DNA of 49,096 nucleotides, from assembly GCA_010206225.2 (NCBI GenBank), contig VIQU02000028.1, positions 1-49,096 on the forward strand. Direction: 5' to 3'. The notes under the pieces are model-generated. The model did not search any database. It saw nothing but the letters and a program-made list of their open reading frames with translations, and had not been told where the DNA came from. Positions within the stretch are counted from its first letter, which is position 1; every line of letters begins with the position of its first letter. The position numbers were made by a program, and so were the translations under genes. Below are positions 30,786 to 39,492 of this stretch, in pieces. This DNA comes from Lachnospiraceae bacterium MD308 (GTDB lineage Bacteria > Bacillota > Clostridia > Lachnospirales > Lachnospiraceae).

Positions 30786-31070
30786 ATGAATTACGAGGTA
30801 GAAGATCAGTATAACGTTTTTATCAAAGATGTAGAAACAGGTTTACTTTCTCACGAATTATATTTAAGAGAAGACGAGTACGAAGATGAATATTCTCACA
30901 GTGTGATTGATAGAGGACATACATTATTATCTGAAAGAATTAGAAAATATCTACATGATAAATTACCCAATCAGTATTGTGTATTTGTAGGTTGGTGTGT
31001 TCGTGTTATGTCAGTAGAAATGGCAGAAAAGAAAAATATTAACAATTACAAAAACTATATTGTTAAGTAG
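30786..31070 (+). CDS. Hypothetical protein, 94 aa
   Basis: ATG start behind AGAGAGG, 14 nt after the reverse transcriptase. Acidic N-terminal half (LREDEYEDEYSHSV), then VFVGWCVRVMSVEMAEKK. It may be part of the DGR transcript, but no DGR-associated family is recognised. Confidence 0.72.
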   Translation: MNYEVEDQYNVFIKDVETGLLSHELYLREDEYEDEYSHSVIDRGHTLLSERIRKYLHDKLPNQYCVFVGWCVRVMSVEMAEKKNINNYKNYIVK

Positions 31071-31072
31071 TT

Positions 31073-31091
31073 GAAACACGAGTTTCAAAAG
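31073..31091 (+). promoter_or_regulatory. Intergenic mini-hairpin motif
   Basis: GAAACACGAGTTTCAAAAG right after a stop codon; GAAAC and GTTTC are perfect complements around CACGA-type loop bases. Directly followed by GAGAGG. Confidence 0.55.
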
Positions 31092-31103
31092 GAGAGGTTG
31101 TAT

Positions 31104-31346
31104 ATGGATTATGAAAATTATTGTAAAATACTTGAAAACGACTTAAATGAAAAGGGGGATGAAATACATAAACTGGAAAATAAAATTAAATCATTAGAAG
31201 AAATAATTAGTAATGCTTCTAGTAAATTAGAAGAATATTATCAGCAACAGAAAAATAGTACATATTTTGGTAATGATGGTAAGAGGCTAATTTGTAGAGT
31301 TATCGAAAACTGTCAGAAAATTATAGAAGGAGTATTTGAAATTTAA
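31104..31346 (+). CDS. Hypothetical coiled-coil protein, 80 aa
   Basis: ATG 31104 follows AGGAGAGG. Heptad-rich helix (DEIHKLENKIKSLEEIISNA) over residues 18-50. Single Cys near the end. No family. Confidence 0.7.
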   Translation: MDYENYCKILENDLNEKGDEIHKLENKIKSLEEIISNASSKLEEYYQQQKNSTYFGNDGKRLICRVIENCQKIIEGVFEI

Positions 31347-31389
31347 TAAACGAAATTTCCGTTTTAACCGATGAGAAAGGAATAATAAA

Positions 31390-31725
31390 ATGAATGGGTT
31401 TAATAAAGTTTTAAAATTTGGAGTGTGGGGAACTTTTAAAAATGCCAGAGTTATTGCGGATGATATAATTTTAAGTTTAATAAAAAATAGTGGTCTTAAA
31501 GAAGATGAAAAGGATTATTTGCCAACTTATACTTCATCTATAAAAGAAGATTTTTTATGCTGGGTAGGAGATATTGGATCAAACTCAGATGGAATAGAAA
31601 GTGAAAATGCTGAAGAAGAATATGTTACCAAGTGGATTATCAGAATTTATAAGACACAAGGGAATGAAGGAAGTAAAATTTCAGTGACACAAAATAAAGA
31701 GTTGAGAAACATAATATGTCAATAA
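31390..31725 (+). CDS. Hypothetical protein, 111 aa
   Basis: ATG start behind GAAAGGA, with a motif copy at 31352-31367. KVLKFGVWGTFKNARVIADD opens the protein; an acidic stretch lies in the middle (DGIESENAEEEY). No domain recognised. Confidence 0.72.
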   Translation: MNGFNKVLKFGVWGTFKNARVIADDIILSLIKNSGLKEDEKDYLPTYTSSIKEDFLCWVGDIGSNSDGIESENAEEEYVTKWIIRIYKTQGNEGSKISVTQNKELRNIICQ

Positions 31726-31752
31726 ATCGAAGGTTTTTAAGGAGAGGGAATT

Positions 31753-32085
31753 GTGACTAAGAAACAATTATTAAAAGAGAAAGAAAATTTGGAATATAAG
31801 TTATCAGTAATAAATAAAGCATTGGATCAAGTTCCAAGTGAAAACTCTACGAAATTTATACTTGATACGACACCTTGGAGTAAAGATATTTTATGGCAAA
31901 TTGCGAATATTATAAGAACGTCACCAATTGTCAATTCACACTATCCTTATGGATATGACTGTGGTATCTGTCAAGAGTGTGGATGTGAATGTACAACAAA
32001 TGGAGATGATATCGACTGTAACTGGGCTTTTATGGAGTATTTTGAAAAGGAACTTCGTAATCGTGGTTATTATGAAGGTAAATGA
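31753..32085 (+). CDS. Cys-rich hypothetical protein, 110 aa, GTG start
   Basis: GTG 31753 follows GGAGAGG. An N-terminal coiled coil (KQLLKEKENLEYKLSVINKAL) is followed by YDCGICQECGCECTTNGDDIDC, a dense Cys cluster probably binding zinc, and an acidic C-terminus. Unknown family. Confidence 0.72.
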   Translation: MTKKQLLKEKENLEYKLSVINKALDQVPSENSTKFILDTTPWSKDILWQIANIIRTSPIVNSHYPYGYDCGICQECGCECTTNGDDIDCNWAFMEYFEKELRNRGYYEGK

Positions 32086-32118
32086 AAGAAACATTTTAAC
32101 TGGAAGGAAGGTGAGTTT

Positions 32119-32568
32119 GTGTATCAAAATTGTTGTAAGAAATGTGGAAGTATTTCATTACATACAGAAGTAAAAGGTAGTAACACTGGTCTATATTGTG
32201 ATGATTGCGGAGCCTGGGTGAAGTGGTTGGGAAAAGATGAATTGAAGGCATTTGAACATAGTAAAAAGAATCAAGTGTTTGTTCAAATGAGAGATTCTAC
32301 ACCAGAAGAAAATCAGGCAATTTCAGAGTATATTAAAGGTATCAGTGTTCCAACAGGGATAAATATTTTTGATGAAAAATCAATAGTTAAAAGATTAGAA
32401 GAATTTGTTGAATTTCTTGAAAAAACAATAGACACAGAATATAATAAGTTTCCATTGTCCACAGAGGATGCAATTAGGAAAAATTCATACTGTTTGGCGT
32501 TGGAACGTGACAAGAGAGCAATTCAAAATATTTTAAATGGATATGATTTTAACTATGTAAAAGAATAA
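32119..32568 (+). CDS. Zinc-ribbon protein, 149 aa, GTG start
   Basis: GTG 32119 follows GGAAGGTGAG. Residues 5-31 hold CCKKCGS and LYCDDCGAW, a four-Cys zinc ribbon; the rest is helical (VKRLEEFVEFLEKTIDTEY). DNA- or RNA-binding is likely but the role is unknown. Confidence 0.75.
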   Translation: MYQNCCKKCGSISLHTEVKGSNTGLYCDDCGAWVKWLGKDELKAFEHSKKNQVFVQMRDSTPEENQAISEYIKGISVPTGINIFDEKSIVKRLEEFVEFLEKTIDTEYNKFPLSTEDAIRKNSYCLALERDKRAIQNILNGYDFNYVKE

Positions 32569-32703
32569 AATAAGAACTCTGGTAACTTTGGCGAGTGAGC
32601 AGAGTTCTTATCCAACACAAAACGGGTTGCCGTCTTGATAGATCTGATTATATCAATTCTTAATGACTTAATCAAGTCGGTTTTCACTACAAAAAAAATA
32701 AAA
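32569..32703 (+). promoter_or_regulatory. Structured leader with shared boxes
   Basis: A 12-bp perfect hairpin (ATAAGAACTCTG with CAGAGTTCTTAT, near 32570-32611), then ACGG/CCGT around GTTG, TTGATA/TATCAA, and GACTT/AAGTC. There is no T-tract, so this is unlikely to be a simple terminator. ATCCAACA and GGGTTGCCG recur in the leader at 42095-42212. Confidence 0.5.
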
Positions 32704-32714
32704 CGGAGGATAAT

Positions 32715-33032
32715 TTGAAATTAGAAAGAAGTAAAAGTGTATTTGAGGAATACAGATGTGGACTAACAAAAGAATTAGATGATATGTCTGGTATCTCAAA
32801 ACAACATTATTATGATATGTTCCATCATTATATATTAGCAGATGAATGGTGTAGAAATCAAAAGTGTCTTGCTATTAGAGTTCCTGGTGGCACAGTTGGC
32901 GGTATTCATTTCGATGACAATAGCATCATCACAAAAATAGTGATTGATACAGATTATGTAGTAAAAACATATCCAACTAATGTGAATGAATTAATTCAGA
33001 AGTTTGTTGGAGAAATAGTAGAATGGACATAA
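32715..33032 (+). CDS. Hypothetical protein, 105 aa, TTG start
   Basis: TTG 32715 follows CGGAGG; no ATG is near. KQHYYDMFHHYILADEWC and RVPGGTVGGIHFDDNSIITKI are notable; the latter looks like a beta hairpin. It follows the structured leader and precedes the cytosine methyltransferase. No family recognised. Confidence 0.7.
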   Translation: MKLERSKSVFEEYRCGLTKELDDMSGISKQHYYDMFHHYILADEWCRNQKCLAIRVPGGTVGGIHFDDNSIITKIVIDTDYVVKTYPTNVNELIQKFVGEIVEWT

Positions 33033-33071
33033 AATAAATCTTTTATTCGAAGAAGAGGAGAGTGATTATAA

Positions 33072-34034
33072 ATAGTACAGATCTTAGAATTATTTGGTGG
33101 TATTGGATCACCAAGGGTGGCATTGAGAAATTTGAATATTCCAGTGAAGGCAATAGATTATGTGGAAATTGATGAGAAAGCAGTACATTCATATAATGCT
33201 ATGTTTGCTGATGAACTTGGATATAAAACACAATCTGTTATTGGCTGGAATTTAAAACCAGATATTCTTATACATGGTTCGCCTTGTCAAGATATGTCTA
33301 TCGCAGGACATCAAGGTAAGGCTACAAAAGAGGGCGGAAGAATAAATCGTGGTAAAGGTGCTGATGAGGGTAGTGGAACACGATCATCTTTGATGTGGGA
33401 AACAATACATATTATACAGAACATGGGAGAGTGGAAACCTAAATTTGTCATTTGGGAAAATGTAAAGAATGTTCTCAATAGTTATAATCGAAAGAATTTT
33501 GAAAAGTATTTATCTGAAATGGAGAAATTGGGTTATACAAACTCATATAAAGTTTTGGATGCGAGAGATTTTGGTATTCCACAAGCAAGAGAACGAGTAT
33601 TTACCATTTCATGTCTTAATAGTGAATGTTTTGATTTTGATAAATTAAGACATACAAAGATGAAACCATTAAATGATTTCCTTCAGGATAATGTTCCTGA
33701 TCGGTATTTAGTCACACAGCCAAGTATATTGAATGTAATAGGTAAGAAGGGCGTGAAGAGAGCAACAGTAATTAAAGAATATGCCTATACAATTACAGAA
33801 CGCCAGGATCGTTGTCCAGCACAGATTATTGATTGTGGAAATGAGAAGTATAGGTTCCTTACAGAATTAGAATGTTGGAGGCTTTTTGGTTATTCTGATG
33901 AAGACTATTACGCTGCTGAAAGAGTAAATCCTAAAGGCAATGCAATTGTGAACAGAACATTATATAGACAGGCTGGTAATAGTATAGTTGTTCCAATATT
34001 TGAAGCAATATTTGAACAGATGCTATGCAGTTAA
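33072..34034 (+). CDS. C5-cytosine DNA methyltransferase, 320 aa, AUA start
   Basis: Methylates cytosine at C5 in DNA. Motif I ILELFGGIGSPRVAL lies at residues 3-18, motif IV SPCQDMS with catalytic C72, motif VI WENVKNVL, motif VIII RDFGIPQARERVF, motif X RQAGNSIVVPI. The frame is closed by TAA at 33069-33071 and there is no ATG, GTG or TTG before motif I; the only start placed correctly is ATA 33072 behind GAGGAGAGTGAT. Starting at the GTG at 33117 would delete motif I. No cognate nuclease is nearby, so it is an orphan, probably for self-protection. Confidence 0.92.
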   Translation: MVQILELFGGIGSPRVALRNLNIPVKAIDYVEIDEKAVHSYNAMFADELGYKTQSVIGWNLKPDILIHGSPCQDMSIAGHQGKATKEGGRINRGKGADEGSGTRSSLMWETIHIIQNMGEWKPKFVIWENVKNVLNSYNRKNFEKYLSEMEKLGYTNSYKVLDARDFGIPQARERVFTISCLNSECFDFDKLRHTKMKPLNDFLQDNVPDRYLVTQPSILNVIGKKGVKRATVIKEYAYTITERQDRCPAQIIDCGNEKYRFLTELECWRLFGYSDEDYYAAERVNPKGNAIVNRTLYRQAGNSIVVPIFEAIFEQMLCS

Positions 34035-34063
34035 AACCCACGTTTCAAAGGAAGGTGATTAAT

Positions 34064-34180
34064 ATAAATATTGAGTGTAATTGGATAGAAACATTTATAG
34101 CAGAAAGTAAGAAAAAAGAATTAGAAATAAGAAGGAAAATTGATGAACAAAAAAACAATCATGAAAACAATTACTCATGA
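34064..34180 (+). CDS. Possible 38-aa peptide, AUA or GTG start
   Basis: ATA 34064 lies 4 nt after GGTGAT; an in-frame GTG at 34055 is an alternative. Gives a Glu/Lys-rich helix (FIAESKKKELEIRRKIDEQK) overlapping the next gene start by 38 nt. A junction motif (34033-34050) lies upstream. Could be a coupling leader. Confidence 0.42.
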   Translation: MNIECNWIETFIAESKKKELEIRRKIDEQKNNHENNYS

Positions 34181-34841
34181 AGAATCTAGCGTTGTGGATG
34201 ATTTTTGCATGACTTTACAAAGACGTTCTTCGAGTTGGGATGATTTTATTGTAAGTTTGGATAAAGTAAATGAAGCATTATTAGTTGGAATACCATTAAG
34301 AGAAATAATTTATAACTATTTAGAAAATAAAAAATATTCAAGTTATGGAGGAGAGAATATGATGGATCATTATGTCGGAGCATTTAATACAGAAATGTTA
34401 CCAATTGAAAAAATTTTAACATGTAGAGAGAAAGATATTAGAATTGTAGATGTAAATCCAATTGTGCCAGACAAGGTTGTAGAAGTTACATTTGCAGATG
34501 GAACAAAAGAGAAATCTGTATGTAGAGAACCTGATACATTCAGTTTGGAATCTGCAATTTCTATCTGTATTTCCAAGAAGATTATGGGTGGATCATCTGC
34601 TTATAATAATGCGATTAGACGTGGTATGAAGGTCTATGAGAAGAAGTTAGAGTTTGAGAAGCATCAGAAGGAAGAACAGGAGCGGATTGAGAAGAAACGT
34701 GCCAAGAGACTTGCTTATAAGGAACGTAGAACAGCTAAGAAACGTGAAGAACAGATTGCAATTCAGACAGAAGCGTATCTGAGGGCGATGAAAGCAGTAG
34801 AAGATTCTAAGAATGTAAGTGTAAATGAGGAGAATAATTAA
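34143..34841 (+). CDS. Hypothetical protein with basic coiled C-terminus, 232 aa
   Basis: ATG 34143 behind AGAAGGA. Residues 73 on are preceded by an internal ribosome site and start (GGAGGAG then ATG at 34360), and DIRIVDVNPIVPDKVVEV through SLESAISICISKK resembles a small phage protein family on its own; two products are possible. The last 70 residues are a highly basic coiled helix (KKRAKRLAYKERRTAKKREE). Confidence 0.74.
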   Translation: MNKKTIMKTITHEESSVVDDFCMTLQRRSSSWDDFIVSLDKVNEALLVGIPLREIIYNYLENKKYSSYGGENMMDHYVGAFNTEMLPIEKILTCREKDIRIVDVNPIVPDKVVEVTFADGTKEKSVCREPDTFSLESAISICISKKIMGGSSAYNNAIRRGMKVYEKKLEFEKHQKEEQERIEKKRAKRLAYKERRTAKKREEQIAIQTEAYLRAMKAVEDSKNVSVNEENN

Positions 34842-35621
34842 ATGGCAATAGTAGGAGCAATTTTAGGTGATATAGCTGGTTCTCAATATGAGTTCCAGCG
34901 ACCTAAAAATTTGGATTGGAAGAAATGCGAACTGTTCACTGATAATTGTTATTTTACCGATGATACTGTTATGACTTTTGCTACTAAATTAGCAGTCAAA
35001 AACAATATTCCGTTTGCTAACTCTTATAGAAAGTTGGGTAGAAAATATCCAAATGCAGGATATGGAGGAATGTTTAATTATTGGTTGAGATGGGATGATG
35101 AGAAACCATATAACAGCTTTGGCAATGGATCAGCAATGAGATGTTCATATATAGGTGAGTATTTTAATACAGAAAAAGAAGTAATTGAGTGGGCGACAAA
35201 ATCAGCAGATTGTACACATAATCATCCTGAAGGAACCAAAGGTGCAGTTGTAACATCCATGTGCGTTTATATGGCAAGAACAGGTGCATCTAAAGCTGAA
35301 ATATTTAACTATGTAAAGAGACAGTATCCAATAGATTTTTATAAGTACAGCGTTGAATATGAATTGGATGAATATAGAAATACATACAGGTGGGATGTAA
35401 CTTGCCAAGGAAGTGTGCCAGTGGCAATCAGATGTTTTCTGGATAGTGAAGATTATGAGTCATTTCTGAGAAATGTTTATTCACTTCCCTGTGATATGGA
35501 TACGTTGTGTGCCATCGGTGGTGGAATTGCAGAGGAATTTTATCATGATACTGGATTTGATGAAGAATGGTTATTGAAGAACTATTTAGATGAGGATCTG
35601 TATAAGATTGTGAGGATATAA
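34842..35621 (+). CDS. ADP-ribosylglycohydrolase (DraG-type), 259 aa
   Basis: Removes ADP-ribose from proteins or nucleic acids using two Mg ions. Metal ligands appear in TDDT (39-42) and DMDT (218-221); THNHPEGTKGA (125-135) is the substrate-binding loop, GNGSAMR (95-101) the family loop. Start ATG 34842 directly after the previous stop. In phages such enzymes can undo host ADP-ribosylation defence; that role is inferred. Confidence 0.93.
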   Translation: MAIVGAILGDIAGSQYEFQRPKNLDWKKCELFTDNCYFTDDTVMTFATKLAVKNNIPFANSYRKLGRKYPNAGYGGMFNYWLRWDDEKPYNSFGNGSAMRCSYIGEYFNTEKEVIEWATKSADCTHNHPEGTKGAVVTSMCVYMARTGASKAEIFNYVKRQYPIDFYKYSVEYELDEYRNTYRWDVTCQGSVPVAIRCFLDSEDYESFLRNVYSLPCDMDTLCAIGGGIAEEFYHDTGFDEEWLLKNYLDEDLYKIVRI

Positions 35622-35625
35622 ATAT

Positions 35626-35799
35626 ATGTGGATAGATAGTGAAAATGTAATAAGAAAGAGAGTAGCAAGAGAAATATTATCTATGATTGAGACGGTATGT
35701 TTCAGTGAGGAATTTAATGAATATAGAATTAATAAAGGTAGTAATGGCGAAAGAGATTTGATTATAGAAAATATTAAAAAGACGTATGGGGTTGGATAA
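35626..35799 (+). CDS. Small conserved protein, 57 aa
   Basis: ATG 35626 behind TGAGGA within the end of the preceding gene. Helical start (RKRVAREILSMIETVCFSEE), then YRINKGSNGERDLIIENIKK. I recall similar short proteins on phages. No function assigned. Confidence 0.65.
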   Translation: MWIDSENVIRKRVAREILSMIETVCFSEEFNEYRINKGSNGERDLIIENIKKTYGVG

Positions 35800-35826
35800 A
35801 ATCTGCGTTTCCTGTGGAGGTGAATA

Positions 35827-36243
35827 ATGAAGGAATTAAGAGTGATTATAGCTGGTAGTAGAGACTTTGATGATTTCCAAAAACTTATGAATAGTTGTAA
35901 TGATATTTTATCTAAAATCACTGACCAGCATAATAATTTGGACAAGATTAGAATTATTAGTGGTACAGCTAGAGGAGCGGATTGGTTAGGCGAACAGTAT
36001 GCGAAAAATGCAGGATATGAAGTATCAAGATTTCCTGCTGATTGGGATGGATTAGGAAAGAGAGCCGGTTATGTGAGAAATGCTGAAATGGCTAAGTATG
36101 CTATGGCAGATGGGAATTATGGTATACTGATTGCATTTTGGGATGGTAAGAGTAAAGGTACAAAACATATGATTGATTTAGCAGAGAAGAATGGTTTGGA
36201 AGTACATATTGTGAGGTTTGATAATGAGGAAATTAGAAAATAA
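35827..36243 (+). CDS. SLOG-fold DUF2493 protein (YspA-type), 138 aa
   Basis: SLOG proteins have a Rossmann-like fold and bind nucleotide-derived ligands; several act in anti-phage signalling. The family markers LRVIIAGSRDFDD, IISGTARGADWLGEQYA, and FPADWDGLGKRAGYVRNAEM are all present and in order. Start ATG 35827 behind GGAGGTG. Ligand unknown; it lies beside an ADP-ribosylglycohydrolase. Confidence 0.93.
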   Translation: MKELRVIIAGSRDFDDFQKLMNSCNDILSKITDQHNNLDKIRIISGTARGADWLGEQYAKNAGYEVSRFPADWDGLGKRAGYVRNAEMAKYAMADGNYGILIAFWDGKSKGTKHMIDLAEKNGLEVHIVRFDNEEIRK

Positions 36244-36883
36244 TATATTACAGAGATTTTTAGACAGGTTTGTTGAATGTTTGAAGAGTGAAGTTGGATG
36301 TAACACTTTAAAAAATGACCAGTTAGATATTCCGTTTATAATTTCATCTTTATATCAAAGTTTTGAAAAGCATACAGATGTTTTTAAAGAATTTATTCAA
36401 GATTTGTGTCTATATCCAGATTATAATATTTCTATTTTGGATAGTCAAAATGATTATAATGGACTGATTGATGTAGAGATAAATCTTGTAAAATATCCAG
36501 ATGATGAAGAAAATGAACAATGGTATATGGATGGTCATAGTCCAAATTATGATTATAAACTTTGCTTTATATATGACACAAGAGACTATGGATATTGTGA
36601 ATGTACACCTGATATGCGAGATTACAGAGAAGACAAGCAGTGTTGTGGTCATGGATGCGATGCAGCGTTTTGTGAGTTTTCTCTATATAAAGTTTTACAT
36701 ATTGCTTCTGGCTCATGGGAAGGTGATGAACACGATTATTGGGATTTTGAAGATGAATTTTATTTGAGCGATAAAGAACTTAGTGATAAGAAAGAAAAAG
36801 AAGATAGAGAAAGAGAGATTGAGGTACTTAGAAATAGAATTGAAGCGGATCAGAAACGATTAGCTGAGTTGGAGAGTGCGTGA
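36224..36883 (+). CDS. Hypothetical acidic Cys-containing protein, 219 aa
   Basis: ATG 36224 behind TGAGG, overlapping the SLOG gene by 20 nt. Contains YGYCECTPDMRDYREDKQCC and GHGCDAAFC, a possible metal site; the C-terminus is a charged helix (REREIEVLRNRIEADQKRL). Strongly acidic overall. No family recognised. Confidence 0.75.
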   Translation: MRKLENNILQRFLDRFVECLKSEVGCNTLKNDQLDIPFIISSLYQSFEKHTDVFKEFIQDLCLYPDYNISILDSQNDYNGLIDVEINLVKYPDDEENEQWYMDGHSPNYDYKLCFIYDTRDYGYCECTPDMRDYREDKQCCGHGCDAAFCEFSLYKVLHIASGSWEGDEHDYWDFEDEFYLSDKELSDKKEKEDREREIEVLRNRIEADQKRLAELESA

Positions 36884-37311
36884 TGCGTAGAAGAATAACA
36901 GGAAATACCCATATTGTTCTTGGTAATCCATCACCAGTAATTTTTGATAACGAATGGACAGATAATGAGAAGTTTAATGAGGCTGTGAAACTGTTTCTTG
37001 AAGATATTCTAAATTCATTAAATGATGAATCCATTAATGATATTGGTGGTTTTGATTTCAAAATAGAATTAGAAAATAACAGATTTAAAATTTTATTTGG
37101 TATTGAGCCATCATATATGTATGATCCATATATCTGTTACTGCTTCGATAGTGATAAAGAGAAGAGTTATATACATAGGGGACAGGCACTTGGATATTAT
37201 GGTGCTGATATTAAAATTAAATCGAAGAAGAGTTATAGGAGATGTGGTAAAGAATTTAGAGAATGTATAGATAGGAATTATGAAAATTTGATGAGGTGTT
37301 TAAGTGAATAA
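36883..37311 (+). CDS. Hypothetical protein, 142 aa
   Basis: ATG 36883 overlaps the last base of the upstream TGA (TGATG), a re-initiation arrangement. Beta-rich, with VLGNPSPVIFDNEWTDN and RFKILFGIEPSYMYDPYICY; the C-terminus is basic and Cys-containing. No family recognised. Confidence 0.75.
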   Translation: MRRRITGNTHIVLGNPSPVIFDNEWTDNEKFNEAVKLFLEDILNSLNDESINDIGGFDFKIELENNRFKILFGIEPSYMYDPYICYCFDSDKEKSYIHRGQALGYYGADIKIKSKKSYRRCGKEFRECIDRNYENLMRCLSE

Positions 37312-37537
37312 TGGAATATTTGCAAAATATACGGGGATTCCAATAATAGTTGTTCCTGATAGTAAAAGGCAAAATAGGATACATAAGAAAAAGAGAATAA
37401 ATAAGAAGTGGGCTAAAAGATATGGATACACAACATATAATTCCATTGAAGATGAAAAGGTGATTACGATGAATGGAAGCATGTATGTGAATCCGAGAAC
37501 TTATTATAAATTGAAATCGCTTGAATTATATACTTGA
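37304..37537 (+). CDS. Small basic protein, 77 aa, GTG start
   Basis: GTG 37304 follows GAGGTG. GIPIIVVPDSKRQNRIHKKK and KKWAKRYGYTTYN resemble a short basic phage protein class. It overlaps the previous gene by 8 nt. Confidence 0.72.
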   Translation: MNNGIFAKYTGIPIIVVPDSKRQNRIHKKKRINKKWAKRYGYTTYNSIEDEKVITMNGSMYVNPRTYYKLKSLELYT

Positions 37538-37569
37538 ATCTTGCATTTCATCGAAGGGATGGGAAAAGT

Positions 37570-37929
37570 ATGAGCATGGAAAGTAATTATTATGCAATAG
37601 CTGGTTATGACTTAACCGGTTATGAAACAGATAAATTTGATAAGTGGAGATGGACTGAGGAAGGAGAAGAATATTTAAACAATCAACATAAGGGAGAAAT
37701 TCAATTCTTCAATGATCCGATGAGTGGTTTACATTTATATTTTGGATATGTTTTGGCTTCTGGTAATGAGTATAGTTTTGATACAGAAATGTTTGATGTG
37801 TCTGATATTGAAAAATGTTCTGGTAAGGTGAAAGCAGAATTGGTAAAACTTCAAGAAATGGAAGTGATTACAAAAGATCCACATTTTAAACCTGTGTTTA
37901 AGATTATTGTATTTGAAGAATGTAGATAG
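37570..37929 (+). CDS. Hypothetical protein, 119 aa
   Basis: ATG 37570 behind AAGGGATGGG; longer frames upstream lack a ribosome site. YYAIAGYDLTGYETDKFDKW and PMSGLHLYFGYVLASGNEYS are its notable stretches; overall beta-rich and acidic. No family recognised. Confidence 0.74.
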   Translation: MSMESNYYAIAGYDLTGYETDKFDKWRWTEEGEEYLNNQHKGEIQFFNDPMSGLHLYFGYVLASGNEYSFDTEMFDVSDIEKCSGKVKAELVKLQEMEVITKDPHFKPVFKIIVFEECR

Positions 37930-37946
37930 AAGGAAGGATTAAGAGA

Positions 37947-38975
37947 ATGAATATTGAACAGATTAAAAAGAAATTAAAAACAAGCGAATATGACTTCCTG
38001 AGAGAAGATAAGAATTTGGGTGATAATATCATTCTCTTAACTCTTGGAGGAAGTCATGCTTATGGAACTAATAATGAAAACAGTGATCTTGATGTTCGTG
38101 GCTGTGCTTTGAATAGTAAAATGCAGATTCTTACAAATGAGAATTTTGAACAGTTTGTAAATGAAGTGACTGATACAACTATTTATTCGTTTAACAAGCT
38201 GATTTCTTTATTAAGTAATTGCAATCCTAACACTATCGAGTTGCTTGGAAATAAACCTGATCATTATTTGTATGTATCGGAAATTGGAAAAGAATTGATT
38301 GATAATTCTCATTTATTCTTATCTAAACGAGCAGCGTATTCTTTTGGAGGATATGCGACAGCACAGTTAAGACGTTTAGAGAATAAAGCAGTCAGATTGG
38401 TTAATCAGGAACAGAGAGAAAGACATATCCTAAACAGTATTATGAACGCATTTCACACTTTCCCAGAAAAGTATTTTTGTTTTGAAGAAGATAGTATCAA
38501 ACTATATATTGATAAATCTGAGCAAGAAGAATATGATACAGAAATTTTTATAGATGTAAATTTGCATCATTACCCATTGAGAGATTATAAATCAATGTGG
38601 TCTGAAATGAATAATGTTGTGAAGGATTATTCTAAGATTGGCAAGAGAAATAAAAATGCTATTGAACATAATAAATTGGGAAAACATATGATGCACCTCA
38701 TCAGACTCTATATGATGTGTCTTGATATTCTTGAATATGAAAAGATTGTAACATATAGAGAAAAAGAACATGAACTTCTTATGGATATTCGTAATGGAAA
38801 GTTTCTTAATGAGGATAGGCAACCAATTCCTGAATTTTATGAAATGGTTGATGATTACGAGAAGAAATTAGAGTATGCAAAGAATAATACAAATCTTCCA
38901 GATAATCCAGATAATAAGCGGATCAATGAATTTGTAGCAAGTGTGAATGAGAGAGTTGTGAAAGGAGAAGTATGA
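37947..38975 (+). CDS. Pol-beta-superfamily nucleotidyltransferase, 342 aa
   Basis: GGSHAYG (34-40) and SDLDVRG (46-52, with D47 and D49) are the G-S and DxD motifs of the COG3541-type predicted nucleotidyltransferases. A helical C-terminal half follows (HMMHLIRLYMMCLDIL). Substrate unknown; related enzymes modify RNA or proteins with nucleotides. Start behind GAAGGA. Its stop overlaps the next gene by 4 nt. Confidence 0.88.
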   Translation: MNIEQIKKKLKTSEYDFLREDKNLGDNIILLTLGGSHAYGTNNENSDLDVRGCALNSKMQILTNENFEQFVNEVTDTTIYSFNKLISLLSNCNPNTIELLGNKPDHYLYVSEIGKELIDNSHLFLSKRAAYSFGGYATAQLRRLENKAVRLVNQEQRERHILNSIMNAFHTFPEKYFCFEEDSIKLYIDKSEQEEYDTEIFIDVNLHHYPLRDYKSMWSEMNNVVKDYSKIGKRNKNAIEHNKLGKHMMHLIRLYMMCLDILEYEKIVTYREKEHELLMDIRNGKFLNEDRQPIPEFYEMVDDYEKKLEYAKNNTNLPDNPDNKRINEFVASVNERVVKGEV

Positions 38976-39484
38976 AGAGACAGATAAGAAGAAGTTGTTT
39001 TGAGACAAATTCAAGTAGTACACATGCAATCTGTATTACAAAAAGAAAGATTGATAAAGACAATTTGCCAAGCGAAGTTGAATTTAAGCATGATGAATTT
39101 GGTTGGGAATTTAGAGTACATGAAGATATTTTAACTAAGGCTTCTTATTTGTATCAGGCAATCTGTGATTTATATACCTATGAGAATGATAAAAGGAAAA
39201 ATAAATATATCAATTGGATTTATGAGGTTCTTGGTAAATATGGTATTGAGTGTAATTTTGACACAAAAGACAAAGATGAAGATGGTTTCAGTGTAGGGTA
39301 TATTGACCATGTATTTGAGACAAGAGATTTTGTAAACGCTGTTATGAATAATGAAAATAGGTTACTTAGATATTTGTTTGGAGAAAGCAAAATTATAACG
39401 GGGAATGACAACAGTGAAACATTTGACGAATATATGGAATCGCATGATTTCAGTGATTATGATGTGTACTATAAAGGAAACTAG
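38972..39484 (+). CDS. FETNSSS-family protein A, 170 aa
   Basis: Starts MKRQIRRSCFETNSSSTHA, the first of three neighbouring genes with this head. The rest is acidic and unlike the other two except for this N-terminus and an overall aromatic/acidic make-up. ATG overlaps the previous stop (ATGA). I have seen this N-terminal motif in proteins of gut bacteria and phages; its function is not known. Confidence 0.82.
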   Translation: MKRQIRRSCFETNSSSTHAICITKRKIDKDNLPSEVEFKHDEFGWEFRVHEDILTKASYLYQAICDLYTYENDKRKNKYINWIYEVLGKYGIECNFDTKDKDEDGFSVGYIDHVFETRDFVNAVMNNENRLLRYLFGESKIITGNDNSETFDEYMESHDFSDYDVYYKGN

Positions 39485-39492
39485 GAGGATCA

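Noticed and set aside
33117-34034. GTG 33117 as start of the C5 methyltransferase
   Set aside because: Would remove motif I, essential for SAM binding, and has no ribosome site, whereas GAGGAGAGTGAT precedes ATA 33072.
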